Positions 52,526 through 62,903 of a stretch of DNA of 64,000 nt are shown here, piece by piece. The notes under the pieces are model-generated. The model ran no database searches and had not been told where the DNA came from. It saw only the letters and a program-made list of their open reading frames with translations. The stretch is taken from contig BCKK01000001.1 of NCBI GenBank assembly GCA_001600615.1, positions 2,271,082 through 2,335,081 of the forward strand, in the 5' to 3' direction. Position numbers and translations under genes: made by a program. The stretch comes from Dioszegia crocea. Lineage: Eukaryota; Basidiomycota; Tremellomycetes; Tremellales; Bulleribasidiaceae. The stretch's first letter is position 1. Each line of letters opens with the position of its first letter.

Positions 52526-52668
52526 CTTGGTGATGTATACAAACCCTACACAATTTGGTGGACTCACGGCCAGTGACATGCCAGGGGGAGATATTACGGC
52601 AGGCAAAAGACCGGTAATCGGACGCGTTCCATTACCATGGCTACAACCTTACGATACCTCCAACACAA

Positions 52669-54448
52669 CTACATGATTGTACACCTTTCACGCTCGTTGC
52701 GGTTCCGCCAGAGGCTGCCCCCGCGATTAGGCAACCCAGAAAAAACACTTGCTACCTTATCTCCCATCTCCGGGGGCACCCTCGCCTGTCGCCAGACTTT
52801 CGGCACGCCTACCCTCCTCCAACTCCATAAGGTCTTGACGACCACTCCTTCTGTCTCGCCAATGTCGGACTCATACCCAAATGGCAGAGCTGCGTACCCT
52901 TGCCAGCTTTCCCGAGCACGGGTTGCAGACGCAATTTGGGAATGCGCCGAGGGAGTGATTGCACGGCAATCCTGCAAGTTGAGACGCCCTTCCCCTCGCT
53001 TCATAAACTCAATAACGACACTCATATCCGCCGCAGTGTTCTACATCAGCGTCATTGAAAGCAGAACTCACATCAACCTCTAGGACAGACAGCTTTGGAC
53101 ACCCTCGAATAAGCCGATTCATAGCTTGTGGCGTGACCCGCCTGGCGTAATTGATATTGAGCTCGGTCAATCCGGGGCAGTAACGGATCAACAGGTTGAC
53201 GAGCTGGTCGTTGACCGCCCCAGAGACACCAGAGCCGTCGAGGTCAAGTTTCTGCAAGTCTGGCGTAGACTTGAGAAAATTGTAGAAGTCCGTAGCTTCT
53301 CGATTTGCCGAAAAGATGTCAACACCGGCGAGCTCGAATGCGACGAGATTTGGTAAATCGAATTGCCGAAAAACCTCTCGTGTCAATGCGTGGCAAGAAG
53401 ACAGATTAAGATGGGATATTGTGGGGGATAAGATCATATCCTCATTCCGCAGACTGCAACCTTGTAGATCCAGCCTTTTTACCCTGACCAAGCGTAGAAA
53501 CGCTCCCCCAGAGTCCCCTGCCTCCAATCCCGCCACCCGCAGATCCCACAAGTTCCTCCTCGGAGTACGCAGAAATTCCGCCATGTCTGCCAGATTCACG
53601 GCCCTGCACCGGCTCACGTCCAGCATCTCCAGGTGCTGTGATGTAAGGGAACGCAGGACCTCTGCCGATACCGCTTGTACGGATTTGAGATTGACGTGAA
53701 CGAGGCCCGGCGCGCCGACCACTTTGCGGAGGTCGTAAGCGGTGAGCTGGCGGCAACCTCGCATGTCGAGATGAGTCAGGTTGGGTAGAGGGGTGAGAAA
53801 ATCGAGGGCGTCCATGCCTCGTAGATTCAATTGCCTCGCGTACGTCTTGGACGACTCGAGTATGAGCTGGAGGGTTCGGGGATGGAGGAATGGCGCCATT
53901 GGGGCTAGCTGCAAGTCCGACCATAATTGCCCATCTAGGCAGAGTTCCTGCCAATCCCTTGACACTTGAGTCAAGCGTATCAGCTCCCTCCTCCCTCCAG
54001 CCTCCCCATTCCACCGTCCCCTGCCTTCCCATGTCTTCACCACCTGCCGCAGGATGAGCAATTGCAATTCACGAGGAATTGAGTCGAACCGATTGACCGG
54101 CAGTGATAGAGGAGAGTCATGCTCCGGCTCATCGAAGGTGTCTGGATCGACCGAAGCCCTGGGCCGATCAGATGAGATGGATAATCTAAGCCTCGCGGTC
54201 TTGTCTATGAGGGAAGACTTGGAGCGAGATAATTTGGCTCGGAGCCCGGTGGGTTTGGGGTGTTCGACAGGGGAACTTGACGACCAGGATTTTAGACCGA
54301 GGATGGGAGGTGTCTCAGGCGTTTGGAGGATGGTGTCATTGCTGGAGACGCTGTCCGTGGTGTCGGACCGAGGGCGGGTGTCTAGGGGTAGGGGAGTAGA
54401 GGGCCGAGATGGGATGGGGATGGGATTCGAAGGGATGAAAGAGTTCAT
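52669..54448 (-). CDS. F-box/LRR protein ending in a CaaX-like box
   Basis: Start ATG 54448 opens a Ser/Pro-rich N-terminus of about 110 residues, then an F-box (FDSIPRELQLLILRQVVKTW; LTQVSRDWQELCLDGQLWSD). Next comes a series of AMN1/Grr1-type leucine-rich repeats (LTHLDMRGCRQLTAYDLRKV; LEMLDVSRCRAVNLADMAEF; LTELNINYARRVTPQAMNRL; LSVLEVD). A 31-nt intron (53041-53071) joins VD to NTAADMSVVIEFMKRGEGRL and LQDCRAITPSAHSQIASATR. The last residues are Cys-Thr-Ile-Met, a CaaX-type prenylation signal. Expected to be the substrate-recognition subunit of an SCF ubiquitin ligase, possibly membrane-attached. Confidence 0.82.
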
Positions 54449-54793
54449 GTTGGGGATATCGTTAAGGCCAGCCTGCCGATGGCGAGTCTACATCTCACAC
54501 TGTGACGTCTAATACCAGCCTGAGAGGCTGAGCTGAAGTATAGTGAAAGAGACCAAGGAAGCTGTGTGGTGAGTTGATCCAGTCATCAACGGCTGACCAG
54601 TGCGGGATCAGACCGTGTTAGTGGCAGTGTGGCACTATTGCAGATGGGAATGAGCATATACATGGCAGCGATAACTTATGTTCAGATTGTGTACAGATCT
54701 CTATCCTACAGTTGCAGAGCATATCCACAGATCGCCTCCTATCCTTGAAACCCCTGTTCGACTTACGACCCCAGAAGCCTTCGTCTCCCACCT
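54449..54793. other. upstream region of the F-box/LRR gene
   Basis: 345 bp between two minus-strand genes; no gene seen. Confidence 0.45.
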
Positions 54794-56561
54794 CTAAGCG
54801 CCTCCTCTCCTTTGCACCTGACTCAATTTCGCACGCTGTGTCGCCACCACTCCCCGAGTTCTCTTTATCCCATTATGACCGTCGAAGAGTCTCACAATGC
54901 GCTCTAGTATATTGACAATAGTAGCACTAGGGAGGGGAAGAGGTGGTCCAGTGAGCAGGTCGAATCCGATCGTATCGATGTCGGTTTGAGCGCGTTTGCA
55001 CGCGGCATCGTACTGCTCGAATGCGCGTACCTCGGCTTTGATGACGGCGCGCATTGACCATACGAGAGGCTCATCCTCATCAAGTCTATAAGTGTCAGCA
55101 TATGCGGACCGCGAGTCTCAGCTATGAATCAAGACTCACTTTCTGGTCGTGCGCTCCCAAGCCTCGTCCCCGATGCGCGTCCCATTCTCCGCGCCGACTT
55201 CTAAGCGCGATTGCTCCCACATATTGCCTGTGACTTCGATACCGGCTGGGGAGAGGAAGTGAGGTAGAAGTGAGGTCGCCAACACTGTAAGAGGGGTTGG
55301 GGCTGGGTAATGATTCGTTTCATCTTGCAGTTCACGCACGAGACTGATAGCCTCTTCCATCGATCCGGCGAGCATGTCGACAGCTGCCCGCTCAGCAGTC
55401 GAGTGGCGCAATTTTGAAAAGACGAAATTGCTGTTGGCCTTATCCATCCTTTGGCTGCACCGACGCTGATTGCCATGAGTGCGACAGGGGAAGCAGCCGT
55501 CTCTCTCGATTGGGTCCGACAGACACGTCACTTCCATATCCATGATGAGCTGCCCGTCGGCACAGGCAACACATTCCCTGATACCGGTGTACTCTTCACG
55601 TCGCGGTCCTTGATTGTAGATCGAGCGGAGCTGTGCGATCGTCTTTTGATTGAGATTAAGCCACTCTGGCCATCGTATTTCGTATCGAGTGCCCCGAGGT
55701 TGCTCATCTCGGAGTCGTCGATCGACAGTGTGGAGTAGCTTTATGTGTTCGCCTGCGTGGTTGTCTTTGGGATCTTTGCGCAGAGCGAGAGCTCGATTGA
55801 TACCTGCGGGGTTGACCAAGGCGACTCCGGGAATACTCGCTTGATCGACGTACTTCTCGATGAACACTGACGCCGCAGTAGTGACCATACGTTGTCGGGG
55901 AAGGCGATCTGCTGCAGGAGATTGACGAGGCGGGCGGGATGGAGGGGGAGGAGGGGAGGAAGGAGGGGAGGGAGGAGGGGAGGGAGAAGTATGGGGACTC
56001 GGCGTATATGAATTACGAGGGCGTTTGGCGTGGCCGGTCGACGGTCGACGCTTCTTGCTGAGCTTCCTGGATTGTCAGCTCAGATTCCGACTCATGAGGC
56101 TTGAGAGAAGGAAAAGATGGACGCACTTCGGGTTGCTCGAGGATTTCTTCCCGGTACTGGAAGACCCACCCACTTCCTTCCTCAACCATAGATCCTGCCC
56201 GCCAGCCATGTCTCCCTCTTCGCTAACATCATAATCACCTATAGAGCTAGACTGTTCAGCTGATGGTCAGATATCCACAAAGAAGGGAGAAACTCACTTC
56301 ATCCACCATGCCATAGCACCAACCGCCCTCCCGCTCTCCCTGGTCCCTCTGTCTGAATCTTCGGTGATACTGCAATGTCAGCGGACTCTGGCAGATCTAG
56401 GGATCTATACTCACTCGATCGAGTTGATGATCGGATGGCCGTGAAGATCCAAGCCCCAGGCTTCCCTAGACCTCGCCGCCGCTTCGTCTGTTTGTCAGTT
56501 ACTGCCCCTTTGACTCGGGACTTTCTTACTCACCATCCGAATCATCCTTAAAGCTTGACAT
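54794..56561 (-). CDS. unknown nuclear-type protein with six-cysteine module, paralogue 1
   Basis: Not recognised. Exons join in frame from ATG 56561 (MSSFKDDSDDEAAARSREAW), through DITEDSDRGTRESGRAVGAM and SIGDYDVSEEGDMAGGQDLW, to a basic cluster (KKLSKKRRPSTGHAKRPRN, a likely bipartite NLS). A Pro/Ser-rich linker follows, then a domain beginning ASVFIEKYVDQASIPGVALV. The centre holds C-x2-C-x12-C-x9-C-x2-C-x8-C (55457-55573) within YTGIRECVAC ... CLSDPIERDGCFPC. After a helical region the last intron joins AWERTTRK to LDEDEPLVWSMRAVIKAEVR; stop at 54794. The architecture matches the next gene upstream (57149-59434), so the two are tandem duplicates. Metal binding and a DNA- or chromatin-linked role are inferences. 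Confidence 0.7.
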
Positions 56562-57148
56562 CCCGTACTGAGGACAAGACAATGTAGAACTTGTTGTGGC
56601 TGCTTTAGTGGACGAAGAGTCAGAAGTAATAAGCTATCAGTAATGGCTTGATGGAGGGGAGAGGGGAAGAGTGATAAGTAGAAACGAGAGAGGAGATGCT
56701 GCTGCGCAGCCTATATATACCGATTCAGAGTCCAGTCAGCTACAGTCACGTAGCAGATGTTCTGGTGTCTTACATATAGGTGTAATGAAAGAGCTCCTGT
56801 GTTTGGTCCAAGCCGGTCCAAGCGCGAAAAGCTCGACCGCTTCCGACGGAAACTACTGGCTTTTCAGCTCAGGCTCTCTGGCCAAGAGGCCAACTCGGTC
56901 AGCGCCTTCATGATGTTTTTATGCTGAAGGCGGCCTCGCGGAACATCGAGGTAGCATGACTATATGAAGAATGTACAGGAAGAAGATCTAAATGACACAG
57001 GAGATGAGCACATTCCGAAAGTCCGAACCCTTGATGATATTCTGAGCTCCTCTCCCCTCTTGACAGTCTGCTGACGCGCACGACCAGATCTGGCAATTGT
57101 CAGCATCTCCAAGACTTAAGTGGACTCAGAAAGGGTGACTCACTCTGA
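56562..57148. other. spacer between the tandem paralogues
   Basis: About 590 bp. A TATATATA stretch at 56712-56719 lies about 150 bp upstream of the ATG of paralogue 1 and could be its TATA element. No gene seen. Confidence 0.4.
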
Positions 57149-59434
57149 TCATTGTGGAAGTGGCTGCGGCTGGCCCAAGTCCCGCCTGGCTGCTAACACC
57201 GCCAGCAGGGCCAAGCTGAAGGCGGAATTGACATTTCTCAGCTCGTGTGTGAGATTCCGTAACTGGATCTCGATGGGATGTGGGGGATTGGGGGCTCCGT
57301 CGAGGCGACGTTCCAGGCTTGCAGCGTTCCGAATGGCGGAAGAAATCTTGTCCCGAAGATTGTCAAACGCTCGTCGCTCGGCGACGACGTCCACTCTCAT
57401 TGACCAGCTCAGGGACCTGCCCTTGTCCAGACTGCTTGTCATCAGCGCGAGTCAAGTATAGGCACTACGTGACAATTCATGGGGTTGGAAAGCCACTCAC
57501 ACTCTAGGCTCCCTCTGCACATTCCCATCCGCAATCTGCGTGCGGTTCTCCGACCCAAGCTTCGCCCGGCACACCACCAATTCCGCCAACATCTGCTCCA
57601 CACCATTATCACCAGACACATCATCGACGATCCTGCCTGCAGCGATCTCGACCAGTCCAGCGCCGGGGTTCTGGGTCAGGTACTGCTGTACCACGTTGAC
57701 CATGCCGACAAGGATGGTCGCCTCATTGGCGAAGTCGTCGAAGTCGCGACGTTCCAATCGGACGAATGGAAGCCGGCTGCTCACGAAAAGAGCATTCGAT
57801 CTGACCATCCGCTGATCGCAGACGATCTTCCTCCCGCGGCAAATGAAGCAGCCGTCGCGTTCGACGGGGTCCGAGACGCACTTGACGTCGAGACGCCCAA
57901 TCGTGCCGCCACCAAGGCAACCTCCGCACTCCCGATGACCAACGTAGGTCTGATGACGCCGCCCTTCAGCCAGGATAAAGCGAAGGATAGGCATCTCCGC
58001 CATACTCCTCGTCATATCCACAATGTCCGGCCACCGCAGATTGTCTATTCCCATCCGAAGCTTCACTCGATCTCGAACGCCGTAAAGGTCCGAGATGTGC
58101 TGCATGGCCCTCTTGTCGAGGAAATCGCGACTCGTCACATAGTCGTCGATGATACCGGTGTCTCGCACAAATGGGAGTCCGGGAGTGGTAGTTTGGTCGA
58201 CATACTTGTCGATGAAGCGCATGTACTTGGTGGCCCGGTCCTGCAAGTTGACCTCGTGATTTGCGTCATTGTCGGAGTCGTCGTCACCACCACCATTGCC
58301 GCCGCCTGGGTTACCACCTCCACCTCCACCTCCATTGCCACCCCCTACCCCTCCATGACCGCCTCCGCCTCCACCTCCATGACCACCTCCACCACCACCT
58401 CCGTGACCTCCGCCACCTCCGTGACCACCCCCTCCTCCGGCAGGTCCGCCTCTTCCAGCATTGCTGTCATCATCATCTCCATCACCACCACCACCACCAC
58501 CTCCGCTACCCGATCCCCTACCACCCCCACGTCCATGACCCCCATTTCCGCCCCGGCCAGTAGCCCTTCTTGCCGCTTGAGGCGAAGAGCCCCGGCGAGC
58601 TGATCTGCTGGGACCAGAGCCGCCAGCGGCATCGGAAGGTCCGCCCGAGGATGACGGGACAGAGGAGGGATCGCGATTCGGCCGAGATCGACAAAGGATG
58701 TTGTCGAGGGCATCGGTGGAGTCGGAACGGCCAAGATGCGGCTTGACTCTGACATCATCAGCAACAGCGCTGAGAACTCGAGAATAGCGAGGGGAAGGAA
58801 GCGTGACTCACATTGCCCTGCCTCTCTTTGATCCCCCCGACTGAGCACTTTCCGACCTCCGCTTCTTTCCTTTCCCCTTCTTCTTCTTCAGCTTCTCGCT
58901 CTTCTCGCTCTCCTCATCCTTGACACTCTGCCCAGCCTTGATACTCGAGTCAGAGTCCATAGTGAAGCTAGAGGAAGTCAGCAAATGAAGGCCCAAAACA
59001 GGTTGAATCAAGCCGATATAAAGCTCACTCAATCACTGGACCTCGGCCGGTCTGTAGCTGCACATTTCCGCCGGTACTGGCAAAGCTGAAGGGTCAGTAC
59101 TGATTCGGGCAGAGAATTCAGGTTGAAGATGACAGAAAAACCCACTTGGCAGATTTATCACCACTTCTCCATGCATCATCGCTAGAATCTGAGTCGTCTA
59201 TAGTGCTGAAAACATCAGCTGAGGAGCAAGGGGGCACACCAGCACTACTTACATGACTTCTCCTCGCCTTTGAGCCGCCTGCAGCCCGCGGGTGGGGACG
59301 ATTGAGGTAGCTGCTGATCAGTCCCGGAAGGAAAGAAACTTACTTTTGGGAAATTTGGATATCACCTGAATATCGGATGAGCTCGATGATGAGCGGGCGG
59401 AACGGTCATTGCGAGCGTTGTTGTTGTGGGTCAT
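57149..59434 (-). CDS. unknown nuclear-type protein with six-cysteine module, paralogue 2
   Basis: Not recognised. ATG 59434 gives MTHNNNARNDRSARSSSSSS. Short exons then encode EVITIDDSDSSDD, which has the form of a SUMO-interacting motif, and an acidic/basic stretch with a likely NLS (KLKKKKGKGKKRR). The joined exon AIVKPHLGRSDSTDALDNIL leads into an Arg/Gly- then Gly/His-rich tract of about 120 residues (58260-58580). The conserved domain begins TKYMRFIDKYVDQTTTPGLP. Its six cysteines are C-x2-C-x12-C-x9-C-x2-C-x6-C (57818-57928), in RECGGC ... CVSDPVERDGCFICRGRK. The last intron joins REPRV to LDKGRSLSWSMRVDVVAERR, as in paralogue 1; stop at 57149. The 374-codon plus-strand ORF on top of it is a shadow. 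Confidence 0.72.
58261..58580. repeat. low-complexity glycine/histidine-codon tract
   Basis: Minus-strand GGN-rich codons with regularly spaced CAT/CAC (His) encode repeated G(5-7)H units inside paralogue 2. Prone to replication slippage. Confidence 0.85.
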
Positions 59435-60439
59435 GATTGGTAGAGTATGAGAGTAAGATGGATTGTATAGGGAAGGAGAATGATGGAGAACGGAGGAAAG
59501 GAAACGGGGTCGGGGGGGATTAGGCTAGGGTGGGGGAGAGTGGGGCAGGGTGGGGGGGCTCGGGTCCAGTGCCTTCCCATTTGAGAGGCCCCTAGTCCCA
59601 GGCACGGAAAGGACGCGCTTGGGACCCGAGCCGGACCCGGAGCCGCTAATGAGAAGGCTGGATGTGTGTGTGTGTGGGCGTGTGTGTCGCAAAGGGGGGT
59701 CAACTTTCCGGCGGAAACAACCCCTCAGGAATGCGTTGTAAGGCATGGTGATGGAGTCCTGAGAAGCGTGTCGAATAGATCCAGTCCATGTAAAGTCCAT
59801 GCCTGAACCTGGCCCCAAAAGTCCTGTATCGAAACTCGAGAAGTGCCGATCAAAACATTGATGGGAGCGATTTCCTGTCGGATCGGGCTGAACCCGCATG
59901 ATGATCGAAAGCTCTCCCGCCCAGTCCGCCTCCCTGAAGCGCAGACCGCTCCAGTACTACTACAAAGTGGTGCTGTTGATTCAGCATTCGGAGGAGACAT
60001 TGGACTTATCCTGGCGCCTATGTCATTTCGTCAACAATTGTGCGTTGGAGACTCGAGATGAATCGTAAAGGGGCGAACGAGGCGTGAATGATGGGGATTC
60101 GAGGGTCGAAGTCGCGTCTCGAGCTCTCGGCCGCCCTCTTTTGAAGTGGTGAGACATCGTCTGATCGGGTATCAGCACTGCTGAACAGATATGCTGTGAT
60201 CAGCGTGTCGTCATAGCGCCAAAGAGGCAGAGGATGTATTGATGATGAAAGGCAGTGCGGCGCTTCGCGAGATTTGGCGTGTGCTGAGGAAGTTTCCGTC
60301 GGAAGCAGAAGAGATAGACAAGGCTAGCTTGGAATTTTGTAAATGGTATGACATGTTACTCTGGTCAAGATCCAAGATTCAATACTACTCTAGACAATAT
60401 ACAGATAGTCTAGTCAATCCACAAAAGCGGCCTAATCCC
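59435..60439. other. 1 kb upstream region of paralogue 2
   Basis: Contains a G-run cluster (59506-59564) and a TG-rich microsatellite (59663-59687). The far half holds the 3' end of the RPC34 gene. No gene seen; the 124-codon minus-strand ORF at 59525-59899 shows no coding signs. Confidence 0.5.
59506..59564 (+). promoter_or_regulatory. G-run cluster, candidate G-quadruplex
   Basis: Eight runs of three or more G within 59 bp on the plus strand, 72-130 bp upstream of the ATG of paralogue 2 (template strand for that gene). Spacing satisfies the usual G3+N1-7 quadruplex rule for most neighbouring runs. Function is inference. Confidence 0.5.
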
Positions 60440-62427
60440 TCAGTCAAATTGTGACACCTCGACCATCGGCTCATCTTCCATAATCTCGTCAACCCCTCCA
60501 TTCTCCTCCTGCTGCTCCTGTATCTTATCCTCCCCTTCCCACCCGCCGCCCTTCCCGCCATCTAACCACCCAGTCCAATACTCGCAGTCCACAGCATTGA
60601 CCGGCCCGCCCTCTGCACAGAAATCGAACACGGGACATTTCCCACACGGTACTTCCGTTTGACCGAGGGGGACCGTCAAGCGATTGGTCGCACGGTAGAC
60701 AATGTACATATCTGACAGATCTTGCAGACCTGCAGGTTCAAGATTGGCTTCGCCTGTGGCGAGTTGAGGTCTGCTGCGCCGGGAAGAAGATTGGGGATTG
60801 TCGATGTCGGAGGAGCCTACTGATGAGGCAGAGTCGTCAGAGTCGGAATCGGACGAAGAGGATGACGAAGAGGAGGAAGATGACGAGGATGCGGCGCGCT
60901 TTTTGGTCTTTGTCTTTTTCTTTCGAGATTCGGATCGTTCCACATCAGACAGAGCTTGGAGGGAGTCGGCAGCATCTGAATCTGAATCTGAATCGGCCTG
61001 CGAATTAGCATTATGCCAAACCCAAAGTTCAATTGAGCCCACCTTTTTCTTCTTCTTTTTCTTCTCTCTCTCCTTTTCCTTCTTCTTCCTCTTCTTTTCT
61101 CTCTCCTTCTCCTTCTCTCGCTTCTTCCTCTCCTTCTCCTTGGCCTTTTCTCTCTCCCGCTCCTTTTCCTTTTCCCGCTTCTTCTTCGCCTTGGCCTTCT
61201 CCTTTTCCTTTTCTCGCGCCAACTCCTTCTTCCTCTCCTTTTCATCATCATCCATATCGTCATCCTCTACATCATCCCCATTCTCCCCCTTCATCCTCTT
61301 TCGTAATGGCTCCATGTCATCATCCCCGTCATCCTCCAGTTGCACCCCTCCCACGGGCTTGATGATCTCCACCAGCCCGTCCAGCTCCAAAGCCCGCATA
61401 ACTTCCATAACCTCCTTGATCCCAATCGGCGCCTGGACCACATTGGTTTTCTTGACAAATCCGAGTAATTGCTGTGGGTTCGGTAAACTCGGCGTCCGGC
61501 CGGCGGGATAGACTGGATTGTTGATTGTGGAGGGTTCGCCGTTCTTGCTGCTTTTGTCGGCATATCCCTTGAAAGTCTGTATGTCAGTTTCTGGCTGGCC
61601 TAGGCTCTGCTTCTCTGTGTAACTCACCTTTTTCCGCACAAAATCTAAAAGGACAGTCCGGACTACCTGCACCAACCCCTCGTCAAACTCCTTGTTGTCA
61701 TCATACCACACTCCACCAGTGAGGTCCGCTGCAGGCTTATATCTGGCAGAATGATACAAGGTCGTCGTGGGAGCCTAGCGGTGTCAGCCTATCGAATGCT
61801 TCGAGTTCTGTAGTAACTCACAGAGACAGCTTTGAAGCTTTTGATGTGACCACTCTTTTCTAGTTCTGAAACAATCTTTCGAAGGACCGTCTGAGGTATC
61901 ACATCTGGAGGGATTTGCTTGCGAATTCGGGGCATGGCAATACCTGCTCGTCAGCGCCAAGTGATCTATGCCGGACAGCAATTCGCCTCACCTCGATCCA
62001 AGGACTCCTCAATGACTTTCTTGACGATCTTCTGCTCAGTCGTCAGAATCACGCTACTCCTGAAGGCGTCAGCGGCCGCCATCTAATCCGTACCACAATG
62101 GACATACTCCTGTCGAGCCTGATTCTTCTGGGCATTATACAGCTTGTCCCCGTTAGGAAGCGTAGTGACGGTCATCAATTGCTATCATTGTTCAGCTTTG
62201 CCTTGCGTCAAAGCGGGCATAGAACTCACCAGCCGAAGTAATGTTGCTAGGGCGTTTTGCAGCTCTCTCGGTCGAATTTGAGGCAGACTCGTCGCCAGCT
62301 GGACCTCTGTCATGCTCTTCCAATGTCAGCTTACATTTGGCGGGGCTTGTATGTCAGAACGACGGACCTGTGACTTGGCAGCAGAGGCTTTACGCCAGAC
62401 CTGCTGGTCCGTCAAGGACAGCGCCAT
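60440..62427 (-). CDS. RPC34: RNA polymerase III subunit RPC34/RPC6 with charged insertion
   Basis: Winged-helix subunit of the Rpc82-Rpc34-Rpc31 module needed for Pol III promoter opening. ATG 62427 (MALSLTDQQVWRKASAAKSQ) joins to SMTEVQLATSLPQIRPRELQ, then QLMTVTTLPNGDKLYNAQKN, SSVILTTEQKIVKKVIEESL, GIAMPRIRKQIPPDVIPQTV and LYHSARYKPAADLTGGVWYD, matching the two N-terminal winged helices and the conserved T-G-G-x-W-Y. The C-terminus carries the [4Fe-4S]-type pattern C-x2-C-x5-C-x10-C (CGKCPVFDFC..; 60584-60646) known in POLR3F. Between them sit a Lys/Glu/Arg-rich run (61046-61250) and a Ser/Asp-rich run (60790-60990) not found in typical orthologs. The intron near 61041 is 48 nt and in frame. 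Stop 60440. Confidence 0.92.
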
Positions 62428-62903
62428 GTTGGCCGCTCGTTCTGCGGGCGGAGGCCACCAGCTGTTGACGAGAAATGGCGGGGGGCCGCGCCCAATGACC
62501 AGACGTATATGTCTGGGTCCCGAGGCAAGGGCCGGTCGTAGTAGCCAGGGGCGCTACAGCAGGTCGTTAGAGATGTCAGTCTTGGATGTATGTGCTCGAG
62601 TGGTTGTGCGAATTTTGAGTTGGCTGGCAGGCCGCGGCCAATGCAAACGTCAACAGACGCACGGGCTGGATGAGCATGACGTGTATATCTGGTGATGTGT
62701 CGGTATCATCCTCTAGGTGGAGGTCAACGGTCAACTACAGCCAGGTTCAAAAGAACCTCTGCCCTGCTACATGTACACACAATCACAATCCTCATCTTAG
62801 ATATCAGTACACCCCCTCCCCTGAAGTAACGACATCAAACCTGTATTGCCGAGTTACAGCCCAAACATTCTACCCGGGGCTCACATGAGCCGTTGTTGAA
62901 GCC
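62428..62903. promoter_or_regulatory. bidirectional upstream region of RPC34 and TOR
   Basis: 476 bp between divergent ATGs of two growth-related genes. No specific element is claimed. Confidence 0.4.

Noticed and set aside
57479..58603. 374-codon plus-strand ORF opposite paralogue 2
   Set aside because: It lies antisense to joined exons with conserved cysteines; its length comes from GC-rich and low-complexity sequence, and it has no splice or family support.
59663..59687. TG-rich microsatellite as a possible functional element
   Set aside because: Short simple repeat without further structure; kept only as a note on the intergenic region.
60798..61511. 237-codon plus-strand Phe/Ser-rich ORF
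   Set aside because: Direct complement of the Lys/Glu-rich run of RPC34; the Phe and Ser runs are the reverse reading of Lys and Glu codons.
62322..62339. 18-nt intron with perfect GTAAGC donor and CTGAC in RPC34
   Set aside because: Too short; the same acceptor with the upstream gtccgt donor gives a normal 50-nt intron and a better match to RPC34.
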